Origin: Haematobia irritans
Taxonomy: Eukaryota > Arthropoda > Insecta > Diptera > Muscidae
Reading direction: 5' to 3'
DNA: 64,000 nucleotides
Assembly: GCF_050003625.1 (NCBI RefSeq)
Contig: NC_134398.1
Coordinates: 19,418,997 to 19,482,996 of the forward strand
In this document: positions 1-11,235 of the stretch, piece by piece
How positions within the stretch are numbered: position 1 is the stretch's first letter
How the letters are laid out: every line of letters begins with the position of its first letter
The notes under the pieces: generated by a model
Databases searched by the model: none
What the model was told of the DNA's origin: nothing
What the model saw: only the letters and a program-made list of their open reading frames with translations
Program-made: the position numbers and the translations under genes

Positions 1-1069
1 CACACGGTGTTGGCATATGGTCTCTAACAACCATGCAAAAATTGGTCCACATTGGTCCATAATTATATATATAGCCCCCATATAAACCGATCCCCAAAGT
101 TGGCTTGCGGAGCCTCTAAGAGAAGCACATTTCATTCGATCTGGCTGAAATTTGGCACACGGTGTTGGCATATGGTCTCTAACAACCATGCAAAAATTGG
201 TCCACATCGGTCCATAATTATATATAGCCCCCATATAAACCGATCCAAAGAGTTGGCTTGCGGAGCCTCTAAGAGATACAAATTTCATCCGATCCGGCTG
301 AAATTTGGAACATCGTGCTGGTATATGGTCTCTAACAACCATGCAAAAATTGGTCCATATCGGTCCATAATTATATATAACCCCCATATTAACCGATCCC
401 CAGATTTGGCTTGCGGAGCTTCTACGAGTTGCAAATTTCATCCGATCCGGCTGAAATGTAGAACATGGTGTTGATACATAGTCTCTAACAACCATGCAAA
501 AATTGGTCCATATCGGTCCATAATTATATATAACCTCCATATTAACCGATCCCCAGATTTGGCTTGCGGAGCTTCTAAGAGAAGCAAATTTCATCCCCTT
601 CGATTGAAATTCAGTACGTGGTGTTGTCTCTAGCAACCATGGCAGAATTGATCCGTATCGGTTCATAATTATGAATAGCCCTTATATAAACCGATCCCCA
701 GATTTGACCTCCGTACCCTCTTGGGGGAGCAGAATTCATCCGATCTGGTTGAAATTTGGTACGTGGTGTTAGTATATGGCCGCTAACAACCATGCAAAAA
801 TTGATCCATATAGGTCTATAATTATATATAACCGGAACCTCTTGGAGGAGCAAAATTTTTTTGTTTTTGTTTTATAATATGCCCGTATGGACTAACTTAC
901 AACTAAGAAGACGGTGTTAAGAAGTTTTAAGATACCTTGCCATCGGCAAGTGTAACCGCAACCCAAGTAAATCCATTGTGGATGACGTATTTAGTAGAAG
1001 TTTCTACGCAATCCATGGTGGAGGGTACATAAGATTCGGCCTGGCCGAACTTACGGCCGTATATACTTG
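1..1069 (+). mobile_element. 3' portion of a DINE-1/mini-me-like (HINE) element, cut by the window edge
   Basis: About five tandem monomers of roughly 153 bp fill 1-850; each carries the landmarks GGTCCATAATTATATATA, CCCCCATATAAACCGATC and CATCCGATC. A unique right-hand segment follows at about 885-1069: AGACGGTGTTAAGA, GGCAAGTGTAACCGCAACCC, ATCCATGGTGGAGGGTACAT, the hairpin TTCGGCCTGGCCGAA, then GTATATACTTG. The same order recurs at 45593-47062 and 54996-56762. Helentron-associated elements of flies are known for TATACCC-type starts, central tandem repeats and a 3' hairpin, so this is a non-autonomous rolling-circle-type element by inference. No coding capacity is credible. The 5' end lies outside the window. 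Confidence 0.75.
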
Positions 1070-1410
1070 GTTTAATACAATATCTTTCATTTATTTGTAT
1101 TTTTTTCTATTGATTCTTTAATATTTTACGTTTTTGATTTATTATAGTTTTAATTTTAATTTTTATTTAAATTTAAAATTAATTTAAATTATTCAATTTC
1201 TTTATTAACCAATCCATGGTGGAGGGTACATAAGATTCGGCCTGGCCGAACTTACGGCCGTATATACTTGGTTTAATACAATATCTTTCATTTATTTGAA
1301 TTTTTTTCTATTGATTCTTTAATATTTTACGTTTTTGATTTATTATAGTTTTAATTTTAATTTTTATTTAAATTTAAAATTAATTTAATTTATTCAATTT
1401 TTTATTAACC
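1010..1410 (+). repeat. 201-bp tandem duplication of a HINE end plus flank
   Basis: The 201 bases from 1010 (AATCCATGGTGGAGGG) to 1210 (TTATTAACC) repeat from 1211 with only a few differences. Each copy holds the last ~60 bp of the HINE, including the GGCC hairpin and TATATACTTG, and ~140 bp of AT-rich flank beginning TACAATATCTTTCATTT. The HINE terminus is therefore present twice in direct orientation. Confidence 0.9.
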
Positions 1411-1672
1411 AATTCTCTATTAAAATTTCTTTAAAAATTTCCATTTAATTTTTTTACTACTACAATATCTTTCATTTTTTTAAATTTTCTTTCATATCGT
1501 TTCTGCAATTTTTTACGTTCTTTGATTTATTTTAGTTTTAATTTTTAGTTAAAATTTCTTTTCTTAGATTTTTCTGTTAAAAATTTGTTCTACTACAATA
1601 TCTTTCATTTATTTGCAATTTTCTTTCTTATCGTTTCTATAAATTTTTTGCCATTTTTGATTTATTACAGTT
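1411..1672 (+). repeat. Diverged tandem copies of the AT-rich HINE flank
   Basis: Two further, more diverged copies of the flank unit are recognisable by CTACAATATCTTTCATTT at about 1461 and 1591, each followed by a TTTCTAT or TCGTTTCT block and TTTGATTTATT. The spacing is about 130 bp. This extends the duplicated tract beyond the copies that carry the HINE end. Confidence 0.6.
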
Positions 1673-2415
1673 GGAACAGCTTATGTTGGCCAGTTCACAC
1701 TCTTGTTGTTTGCACTTCACCATCCCTCTGATTACAGGAACCTTTCTCCTTCACTCTAGTCAAGTAATTATGCGAAAGCAATTAAAATTGATGCATAAAT
1801 TAAAATAAAATAAAAAATATTATATAATATTTGTAAGAGTCTGCCGTTTGCTTCCTTTCAATGGGATTCTCGTTTTTTTCATTCTTTTCTCTGGCTGTTG
1901 TATTATTAGTGTGGCATTATGCGATGTGATAAGGGCGTGTGAAAAAGGGTTAATTAGTTGCAGGCACTATACATGAGTGTATGTATGGCTAAACTGTGAA
2001 GAGCTATTTAGCAGATATTGTTTTTTTTTCTTCCGGACAACTGACCGAGTGGCAGCTAGCCATTGCTTGGGTGATTATTGAATTCCGCCATAATGATGTC
2101 GAAAATAAAAGATTTGAAATTTTAAATCAACAAAACCAGTTTAAATTAAGTGAACCCATTAGGGTAATCATAAATTAAGCAAGATCATAAGAAAAGAGCC
2201 GAAAGCATGGGGGATTTACAAATGCGCATAATTTTTTCTAGGACATATTTGATAAGAAGGAAAAATGGTTTATAAAAAAATAATACATCATTAGCTATTT
2301 ATGAGATAGTGGTTTATTATGGAAGATTATCTGAGCTTAAAGATTTTTAAATTATGGAAAATGTGTGGTGTTTTCAAGTAATCATATAGATATTTCCTAC
2401 AAAAAAAATGTTCTT
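1673..2415. other. Unassigned AT-rich stretch
   Basis: I recognise no gene or repeat family here. A 60-residue open frame at 1996-2178 has no family resemblance or gene structure around it and is taken as chance. Confidence 0.5.
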
Positions 2416-2418
2416 GTT

Positions 2419-2690
2419 ATGGCGCCCGAGCAGGGACATGAAATATTATAGCAAGAAACACAGATGACGCTATTAAAATGACTATCATAATAAATACGAC
2501 TGTAATATTAATTAAAGAGTCGAAATTTGATGCACTATTTGTTAATTATCGAAAATATGTGGCGCCCGAGCAGGGACATGCAATATTAAAGCAGGAGAGG
2601 CATATAACATTATTAAAATGATAATCAAAGTAATTAAATAATTCTTTAATATTAACTAAAGAGTTGAATTTTATATGATCTGGCGTCTTG
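2419..2690 (+). repeat. Two ~142-bp tandem units each starting with a tRNA-Lys PBS-like motif
   Basis: TGGCGCCCGAGCAGGGAC occurs at 2420 and again about 142 bp later at 2561. Homologous downstream sequence follows each (CATG.AATATTA.AGCA; ATTAAAATGA; ACTAAAGAGT.GAA), and a truncated TGGCG marks the next boundary near 2682. The motif matches the primer-binding site used by tRNA-Lys-primed LTR retroelements at 17 of 18 positions as I know that motif. No LTR pair, gag or pol is present, so this is a repeat derived from, or resembling, a retroelement leader. Confidence 0.7.
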
Positions 2691-2840
2691 GAATTTTTGT
2701 TTGATGAAAGAAATTTTCTAAACATAAGAATCAATGTTATCAATCGTATCAATCTCATCAATGTATTTTATAGAATATAACGACTGACTTTATATTAACA
2801 TATAAGAAAATAATCCTAAAGCTGCTAATAGGTGTAAGCA

Positions 2841-2853
2841 AATGGTCGTAGAA
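2841..2853. repeat. Left target-site duplication of SINE copy 1
   Basis: AATGGTCGTAGAA is matched by AATGGTTGTAGAA at 3202-3214, immediately after the SINE tail. One transition separates them. Confidence 0.9.
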
Positions 2854-3201
2854 GGGAGCCACCGTGGTGCAATGGTTAGCATGACCGCCTTGCATACACA
2901 AGGTCGTGGGTTCGATTCCTGCTTCGACCGAACACCAGAAAGTTTTTCATCGGTGGATTATCCCACCTCAGTAATGCTGGTGACATTTCTGAGGGTTTCA
3001 AAGCTTCTCTAAGTGGTTTCACTGGAATGTGGAACGCCGTTCGGCCTCGGCTATAAAAAGGAGGTCCCTTGTCATTGAGCTTAACATGGAATCGGGCAGC
3101 ACTCAGTGATAAAAGAGAAGTTCGCCAATGTGGTATCACAATGGACTGAATAGTCTAAGTGAGCCTAATACATCGGGCTGCCACCTAACCTAACCTTACC
3201 T
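2854..3201 (+). mobile_element. tRNA-derived SINE, copy 1, full length
   Basis: The head is tRNA-like. It has a box A-like TGGTGCAATGGTTAGCATG, an anticodon-arm-like CCTTG/CAAGG stem, and the internal promoter box B GGTTCGATTCC. A ~200-bp body follows (AGTTTTTCATCGGTGG, GAGGGTTTCAAAGC, GGCTATAAAAAGGAGG), and it ends in CACCTAACCTAACC. Flanking 13-bp target duplications (2841-2853 and 3202-3214) differ at one base. The head drives RNA polymerase III transcription in this class; mobilisation would need a partner LINE not present here. Confidence 0.93.
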
Positions 3202-3214
3202 AATGGTTGTAGAA
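3202..3214. repeat. Right target-site duplication of SINE copy 1
   Basis: AATGGTTGTAGAA, partner of 2841-2853. It fixes the 3' limit of the SINE at the end of the CCTAA-type tail. Confidence 0.9.
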
Positions 3215-3250
3215 ATTAAATTATTTCAGACCATTTTCTCTTCCATAAAA

Positions 3251-3284
3251 TCGGGCGCAAAAACTGGCGCCCGAGCAGGAACTA
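3251..3284 (+). repeat. PBS-like motif folded into a hairpin
   Basis: TCGGGCGC, then an 8-nt loop, then GCGCCCGA form a perfect 8-bp stem. The 3' arm is part of TGGCGCCCGAGCAGGAAC, a third copy of the PBS-like motif with a one-base loss. The surrounding ~142-bp unit is not recognisable here. Confidence 0.6.
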
Positions 3285-3289
3285 CACAA

Positions 3290-4370
3290 TGTTGTTTAAA
3301 CCACAGCCCATCTGGTATAAACCAGAGATTTCATTTGAAATTCTGTTGGCAAAGAAATTGTAAATGGTACTGCCCACTTTCTTGAGATTTACTAAACGCC
3401 AAAACGGTAGATTTCAAATGTCTAAAAAGACATTTTTGTTGATAATGTGTTTACCACTTAAATTTAATTATAACATACAACCTTGTGTTTTGAAAAATAT
3501 TTTTATACCTAAAAATTAATTATGTAACTCACCTATAAAATTTAAAATAACGCCTGCAAAGACACAAAAAAAATAAATATGTTAAATTAGCTTTGTAATC
3601 AATATTTAAAAAATAAACTTGTTGTCAATAATCATTTCATATAAATAGTAAAAACCTAATTTTATATATCCCACACATATTAAAAAACAAATTATATGCA
3701 TTATTTGGAAATCTGTTTTTAATTAATAAAATTCAGACATTTCCAAAAAAGTACAATGTTTCACTTAATTTTATGGATATTTGTGGACTATGAGATTCTT
3801 CAAAGTTTAATGGCGACAGTGGCGGCATCGGCGCCATACAATTAATGTTCCAAAAAAATAAAATAAAAGAGTTTATGACTCTAGTGGTGCCTTTAGTCAT
3901 AAACTTGGCGGAAAATTATGTAAAAGATGCCCCCGCACAAAAAATCTAGAAAAAAAAACAAATATGAATTTTATTTTCTACTAAAATAAAGGGCATCCAT
4001 AAAAAACACTAAACTCTTAAAAATAATCGATAAAATGCGTTTGCAGCTTGCATAAATATTTTGACAGACGATTGATGTTGATGCACCGCCTTATCTTAAG
4101 TTAACCTAAACACTGAACTCATTGTGCTTATAAATAAACCAATTCATCTTTGGCTTTAAAAGATTTTCACAGGCCCTTAGACACTTGCAGCTTATAAAAC
4201 CACCACCACCACCGTCATCCACAGAAGAAATAGAAGACAGAAGTCAACAAACCAAGCATAAACTATAAAAACTCCCAAAAAATTTTTAATGATTATTCTA
4301 ACCAAAAAAACACTAGACCATAAACCAGACGAGATGGTAGATACAAAACATTTGGAAAGATAGTTGCAAC
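3290..4370. other. Unassigned AT-rich stretch
   Basis: No repeat family or gene is recognised. At 4195-4210, TATAAAA precedes a CCACCACCACC run, and other TATA-like words occur nearby, but there is no open frame or second promoter element to support a gene. Confidence 0.45.
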
Positions 4371-4374
4371 ACTA

Positions 4375-6960
4375 CACTCAAACAAAATATATATTAAATG
4401 CATTAAATGAAGCTAAATCAAACAAAATAAATAACTAAATAAAATTACGTTAGATTAAATAAAATAAACTAAATTAATGTTCTAGTTAAATTAAAATAAA
4501 ATAAAATGACATAAAATTAAAAAATAAAATAAAAAAGTAAAGTAAAATAAAATAAAATAAAATAAAATAGAATAGAATAAAATAGAGTACAATAACAGAT
4601 ATTCCACTTTTCTTGCATTGAATGAAGGTAAACCAAACAAAATAAATAACTAAATAAAATTACGTTAGATTAAATAAAATAAGCAAGTTAAAATAAAATA
4701 AAATAAATTTAATTTATTAATAAATAAAAATCCACTTTTAGTGCTCACTGCTTTCCATTGCTAATAATTGATGCAATATTGAAAACTAAATTAAAAAAAA
4801 ATAAAATAAAGTACAATAACAAATATTCCACTTTTCTTGCATTAAATGAACCTAAACCAAACAAAATAAATAACTAAATAAAATTACGTTAGATTAAATA
4901 AAATAAGCTAGTTAAAATAAAATAAATTTAATTTATTAATAAATAATATTCCACTTTTAGTGCTCACTTCTTTCCATTGCTAATAATTGATGCAATATTG
5001 AAAACTATATTAAAAAAATAAAATAAAATAAAATCAAATAAAATAACATAAAATAAAACAAAATAAAAATAAATAAAATAAAATAAAATAAAATAAAATA
5101 AAATAAAATAAAATAAAATAAAATAAATTAAAATAAAATAAAATAAAATAAAATAAAATAAAATAAAATAAAATAAAATAAAATAAAATAAAATAGAATA
5201 GAATAGAATAAAATATAATAAAATAAAAGAAAGTACAGTAACAAATATTCAACTTTTCTTGCATTAAATGAACTAAACCAAACAAAATAAATAACTAAAT
5301 AAAGTTGCGTTAGATTAAATAAAATAAGCTAGTTAAAATAAAATAAAATAAATTTAATTTATTAATAAATAAAAATCCACTTTTAGTGCTCACTTCTTTC
5401 CATTGCTAATAATTGATGCAATATTGAAAACTAAATTAAAAAAATAAAATAAAATAAAATAAAATAAAATAAAACAAATTAAAATAAAATAAAATAAAAT
5501 AAAATAGAATAAAATAAAGTAGAGTAACAAATATTCCACTTATCTTGCATTAAATGAACTACACCAAACAAAATAAATAACTAAATAAAATTGCGTTAGA
5601 TTAAATAAAATAAATTTAATTTATTAATAAATAATATTCCACTTTTAGTGCTCACTTCTTTCCATTGCAAAATAATTGAGGCAATATTGAAAACTTAATC
5701 CACTTTTCGTGCTCACTTCTTTGCATTGCAAAATATTTAATGCAATATTGAAAATTTAAATTAAAATAAAATAAAATACAACAAAATAATATTAAAACAA
5801 AATAACATAAGTTTAATTATAAAACAAAATAATCCAAATATTCCATAAATTAAATAAAATAAAACAAAATTTAAATTTTAAATTAAATTAAATTTATTAA
5901 ATGATTAATTAAAATATTTAACTTTCCGTTCTCACTTTTTTTCAGTGTAGAATGTTTGATGTAACATTGAAAATTTATTTTATAAATTAAATTAAGTTAA
6001 AATAATTGTAAAATAAAGTAAAACAAAATAAATTTAAATTATTAATAAATAATTAAAATATTCTAATTTTCGTGCTCATTTCTTTTCATTGTAGAATATT
6101 TGATGCAATATTGAAAATTTCAGAAAAAAAATAAAATGAAATCAATTTAATTTATTAAATAAATAATTCAAATATTCTTCTTGTCGTGCCCCTTCTCTTT
6201 CATTGTAGAACGTTTGATGTAATATTGGAAATTAAAGTTAAATTAAAATAAAATAAAAAATATAAAATAAAATAAAATAAAACAATAGAAAATAAAACAA
6301 AATAAAATAAAATAAAATAAAACAAATTTAATCTATTAATAAATAATTAAAATATTCTACTTTTATTGCTCACTTCTTTTCATTGTAAAATAAAATAAAA
6401 TAAAATAAAATAAAATAACAAAAAATAAATTTAATTTATTAATAAATAATTCAAATATTCCACTGATGTAATATTGAAAATATAAATTAAAAAACATTAA
6501 AGTAAAATAAAATAAATTGAATTTAATTTAATAAATAAATAATTTAAATATTCCACTTCTCCTGCTCCTTTTTTTGTTATTGTAAAATATTGAAAATATA
6601 AATTAAAAAACATTAAACTAAAATAAAATAAATTGAATTGAATTTAATTTAATAAATAAATAATTTAAATATTCCACTTCTCGTGCTCCTGTTTTTTGTT
6701 ATTGTAAAATATTGAAAATATAAATTAAAAAACATTAAACTAAAGTAAAATAAATTTAATTTAATTTAATAAATAAATAATTTAAATATTAAATTAAATA
6801 AATTAAATATTTGATGTAGTATTGAAAATTTAAAATAAAATAAAATAAAATGAAATAACAAAATTTAACTCATTAATAAATAAATATTTTAATTTTTGTG
6901 CCCGCTTTTTTTCAGTGTAGAAACTTTGATGTAATATTGAAAATTTAGTTTTATTCAACT
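4375..6960 (+). repeat. (AAAAT)n array interspersed with ~200-400 bp repeat units
   Basis: Pentamer runs (AAAAT)n of up to ~100 bp (for example about 5068-5190) alternate with a longer unit. That unit contains AACAAATATTCCACTTTTC, TTGCATTAAATGAA, CCAAACAAAATAAATAACT and GTGCTCACTTCTTTCCATTG. Clear units start near 4587, 4812, 5233 and 5518. More degenerate GTGCTCACTTCTTT copies continue to about 6950. Pentamer slippage plus unequal exchange of the larger unit would explain the pattern. Confidence 0.88.
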
Positions 6961-7830
6961 GGCCTGTTTCTGTCAGCTATTCTTTTCTGTTTTCTTTATA
7001 TGAGGTTTGGTAATCCATTTGGTGGCCGCCCTTCAAAGATATGAATCAGTCGACAAAAGACACCTGTAGGGTTTTTTTACATCATCATCATCACCACTTT
7101 ATCTTATGCATAGCTTTGGTTTGTGGTCTTTTTTCGTTTGATTTTGGGTTTTTGTTTTTGCTTAATAAAATTTATGAAAATGCAATAAATTTCATATTTG
7201 GAGTTCATTAGTGGCAGAAAGAAAAAAAAAACTATGGAAAATATATAAATTGTTTTTTATTAATAATTTTTGTGGGTCTGTTTTCCTAACGAACTGTCTT
7301 ACACACAAAATTTATAGCTTATAATTGGCTGTCATTTTTTTCTTTTCGACATGGATTTCTGGTTGTCCTTCTCCGGGTTGTTTTATTTGATTTGTGTTTA
7401 TGGCAATTCTTTGTTTATTTGGTTTTCTCGCTTGTTGTTGTTGTGTTTTTGTTTGTTTCTTGCATTCGAGGGGGAATTTTATGGAATTTTAATTGGATCT
7501 CTTTTAATATGTTGTTGTTGTTGTTTTTGATGGCGGCAGGGGGCAATTTGTCAGATAAAAAGGCAGGTCATTTGAAAATTTCCCATAATTTGAATTGCAA
7601 TAGATTATGATTATTAGAAGAAACGTGAAGCAACATGAACGATTGTGGGAGTAAAGAAAGAGATAATCTTGTTATGGGAAAATTGAATTGGGCAGTGATT
7701 GGGGGAAAGAAAGAAGATTCATGATTTGTCAAAAGAAATCCCCTAGAAAATATTTTTGGAAATTTAATATTGACGAATGCGGGCAAAGGATTGGCAAAGT
7801 TTTTTTTTTAATCATTATTTAAAAAATAGC
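6961..7830. other. Unassigned single-copy-looking stretch
   Basis: The stretch is AT-rich with GTTGTTGTTGT triplet runs near 7431 and 7512. No gene is supported; the overlapping open frames of about 72 residues are low-complexity. Confidence 0.45.
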
Positions 7831-7835
7831 ATACT

Positions 7836-8500
7836 CTGAAAACAGCATATGGAGTCGAGAGATTTCGAGACCGGACTTTTCTGATATGGCGCCCGAGTAT
7901 AACACTACACATTTCGATATTTCAGCCAGATATAATTCGTATATTTTACACCGCATAATAAGAGAGAGAGAGTTCAAGACCTAAATTTGCTCATATGGCG
8001 CCCGAGTATACAACACCACACATTTCGATATTTCAGCCAAATATAATTCGTATTTTTTACACCGCATAATAAGAGAGAGTTCGAGGTGAAAATTTTCTGA
8101 TATGGAGCCCGAGTATACAACACCACACATTTCGATATTTCAGCCAGATATAATTCGTATTTTTTTACACCGCATAATAGGAAGCGAGATTTAAGACACG
8201 CATGTGATGTGCGGATTTCCACGATTTTATGATATGGCGCCCGAGCAGAGACCTCCGCCCATCCCGAAAATTCAGTCAGGATTCATATTTTTTAATACCG
8301 CCTATGGAGTCGAGAGAGTTGAAGGCCAAACTTTTCTGATATGGCGCCCGAGCATATACTACAGCTTTTTTCTATATTTCGATCAGATATTATTCGTGTT
8401 TTTTATACCATATAAAAAGAAGGGAGAAATCAAAGAGTATTCATATTATTCGATTACGCTGTGTTAAGGCACGCATGTGATGTGCGGATTTCCTAGTCCC
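7836..8500 (+). repeat. ~107-132 bp tandem array with a PBS-like motif in every unit
   Basis: ATGGCGCCCGAG or a one-base variant recurs at 7886, 7995, 8102, 8234 and 8341. Each is preceded by CTGATA- or CTCATA-type sequence and followed by CACTACACATTTCGATATTT, ATAATTCGTATTTTTTACAC and CGCATAATA landmarks. The unit at 8234 reads TGGCGCCCGAGCAGAGAC, close to the full motif at 2420. A higher-order block is visible: CACGCATGTGATGTGCGG occurs at about 8197 and 8471. Apart from the motif, the unit is unrelated to the one at 2419-2690. Confidence 0.85.
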
Positions 8501-8689
8501 AAATAGGATGCGCAATTTTTTTAATATCTCAAATGGAGGAGATAGAGAGTTCTTTGCCGGGAGTGTCTTCTTTTGTAGACTAAATAATTATCGGCTCACT
8601 CACAGTTTTTTCGTGGCTAATGGAGAAAGGCTTTAATGTGCTAAAGGAAAAAGAAGTACAATATAATTTTTTATAATAATAACATTTGA

Positions 8690-11235
8690 ACAAAAACTTT
8701 CTATAGAAATAAAATTTTGACAATATTTTCTACAGAAATAAAATTTTGACAAAATTTTCTATAGAAATAAAATTTTGACAAAATTTTCTATAGAACAACA
8801 TTCTGACAAAATTTGTCTATGGAAATAAAATTTTGACAAATTTTTCTCTAGAAATAAAATTTTGACGAAATTTTCTATAGAAACAAAATCTTGACGAAAT
8901 TTTCTATAGGAAAATAAATTTGCCAAATTTTCTACAGCAATAAAATTTTCACAAAATTTTCTACAGTACTAAAATTTTCACAAAATTTTCTACAGCAGTA
9001 AAATTTTAAAAAAATTTTCTACAGCTATTAAATTTTCTATAGAAATAAAATTTCTCCTCTCCAACTAAGAAGTACAACATAAATTTGTATAGTAATAGCA
9101 TTTGAACAAAAATTTTCTATAGAAATAAAATTTTGACAATATTTTCTACAGAAATAAAATTTTGACAAAATTTTCTATAGAAACAAAATGTTGAAAAAAT
9201 TGTCTATAAAAATAAAATTTTGAAAATTTCCTATAGAAATAAAATTTTGACAAAATTTTCTATACCAATTAAATTTGGCAAAATTTTTTATAGAAATAAA
9301 ATTTTGGCAAAATTTTCTATAGAAATAAAATTTTGGCAAATTTTGACATTGTTTATAGACATAAAATTTTGAAAATTTCCTCTAGAAATAAAATTTTGAC
9401 AAAATTTTCAATACCAAAAAAATTTGGCAAATTTTTTTATAGAAGTAAAATTAAAAAAAAAAAATTTTTGTACGGAAATAAAATTTTGCGAAAATTTTCT
9501 ATAGAAATAAAATTTTGATAAAATTTTCTATAGAAATAAAATTTTCACAAAATTTTCTACAGCAATAAAATTTTGTATAGAAATAAAATTTTCTGTAGAA
9601 ATAAAATTTTCTATAGAAATAAAATTTCTCCTCTCCACCTAAGAAGTACAACATAAATTTTTATAGTAATAGCATTTGAACAAAAATTTTGACAATATTT
9701 TCTACAGAAATAAAATTTTGACAAAATTTTCTATAGAAATAAAATTTTGAAAAAATTTTCTATAGGAAAATAAATTAGACAAAATTTTCTGTAGAAGTAA
9801 AATTTTGACAAAATTTGTCTATGGAAATAAAATTTTGACAAAATTTTCTCTAGAAATAAAATTTTGACAAAATTTCATAGAAACAAAATCTTGACGAAAT
9901 TTTCTATCGAAATAAAATTTTGACAAAATTTTCTATAGGAAAATAAATTTGACAAAATTGTCTATAGAAACAAAATGTTGACAGAATTGTCTATAAAAAT
10001 AAAATTTTGAAAATTTCCTATAGAAATAAAATTTTGACAAAATTTTCTATAGAAACAAAATCTTGACAAAATTTTCTATCGAAATAAAATTTTGACAAAA
10101 TTTTCTACACCACTAAGATTTGGCAATTTTTTTTTTTATAGAAATAAAATTAAAAAAAAAATTTACAGAAATAAATAGAACTAAAAATTTCACAACATTT
10201 TCTACAGGAATAAAATTTTGACAAAATTTTCTACAGCAATAAAATTTTCTATAGAAATAAAATTTCCTATAGAAATAAAATTTCTCCTTTCCAACTAAGA
10301 AGTACAACATAAATTTTTATAGTGATAACATTTGAACAAAAATATTCTATAGAAATAAAATTTTGACAATATTTTCTACAGAAATAAAATTTTGACAACA
10401 TTTTCTATAGAAATACAATTTTGAAATAAAATTCAAAGGGCAAATAAATTAGACAAAATGTTCTATAGAAATAAAATTTTGACAAAGTTTGTCTATGGAA
10501 ATAAAATTTTGACAAAATTTTCTCTAGAAATAAAATTTTGCAAAATTTTCTATAGAAACAAAATCTTGACGAAATTTTCTATCGAAATAAAATTTTGACA
10601 AAATTTTCTACAGGGAAATAAATTTGACAAAATTTTCTATAGAATAAAAATGTTGACAAAGTTGTCTATAAAAATAAAATTTTGAAAATTTCCTATAGAA
10701 ATAAAATTTTGACAAAATTCCTATACCAATTAAATTTGGCAAAATTTTTTATAGAAATAAAATTTTGGCAAAATTTTCTATAGAAATAAAATTTTGGCAA
10801 AATTTTCTATAGAAATAAAATTTTGACAAATTTTGACTTTGTTTATAGACATACAATTTTGAAAATTTCCTCTAGAAATAAAATTGGCAAAATTTTTATT
10901 GAAATAAAATTTTGACAAAATTTTCTATAAAAATAAAATTTTGTCAAAATTTCTATAGAAATAAATGTTGCCAATTTTTCTATAGAAATACAATTTTGAC
11001 AACATTTTCTATAGAAAAAAAAAATGTTGACAAAATTTTCTATAGAAATAAAATTGTGACAAATTTTTCTATGGATATACAATTTTGAAAAAACTTTTAA
11101 TAGAAATAAAATTTTGACAGAATTTTCTACAGCAATAAAATTTTGATAAAATTTTCTATACAAATATAATCTTGACAAAATTTTCTATAGAACTAAAATT
11201 TTGATAAAATTTTCTATAGAAATACATTTTTTTGG
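8690..11235 (+). repeat. 29-bp minisatellite array with higher-order units
   Basis: Unit landmarks are the palindrome TTTCTATAGAAA, then TAAAATTTTGACAAAA; the period is 29 bp with point variants and indels. Every 400-660 bp a different ~55-bp spacer interrupts it (CTCCTCTCCAACTAAGAAGT, then ATAGTAATAGCATTTGAAC). Spacers lie near 8650, 9053, 9628 and 10284, so blocks of ~400-650 bp have been duplicated. Apparent long open frames on either strand arise from the repeat. Confidence 0.95.

Noticed and set aside
52..474. 140-residue open frame with a ~51-residue repeat
   Set aside because: It is the HINE monomer (about 153 bp, divisible by three) read through. Frames on the opposite strand of other copies are equally open, so this is periodicity, not a gene.
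2865..2935. tRNA gene suggested by box A, box B and an anticodon-like stem
   Set aside because: It is the head of a dispersed SINE with body, tail and target duplications. Its arms do not complete a proper cloverleaf.
2419..3284. An intact LTR retrotransposon or provirus implied by the PBS motif
   Set aside because: No LTR pair, polypurine tract, gag or pol reading frames occur anywhere near; only the PBS-like word is present.
5034..5285. 83-residue frame of FYFILFY repeats
   Set aside because: It is a translation of the (AAAAT)n microsatellite.
10843..11178. 111-residue frame rich in YRKF.QNFISIE motifs
   Set aside because: Three 29-bp minisatellite units equal 29 codons, giving a protein-like repeat. 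The same peptide appears wherever the array occurs.
8690..11235. CRISPR-like array of regular repeats
   Set aside because: Repeats are directly adjacent with no unique spacers of constant length. It is a eukaryotic minisatellite.
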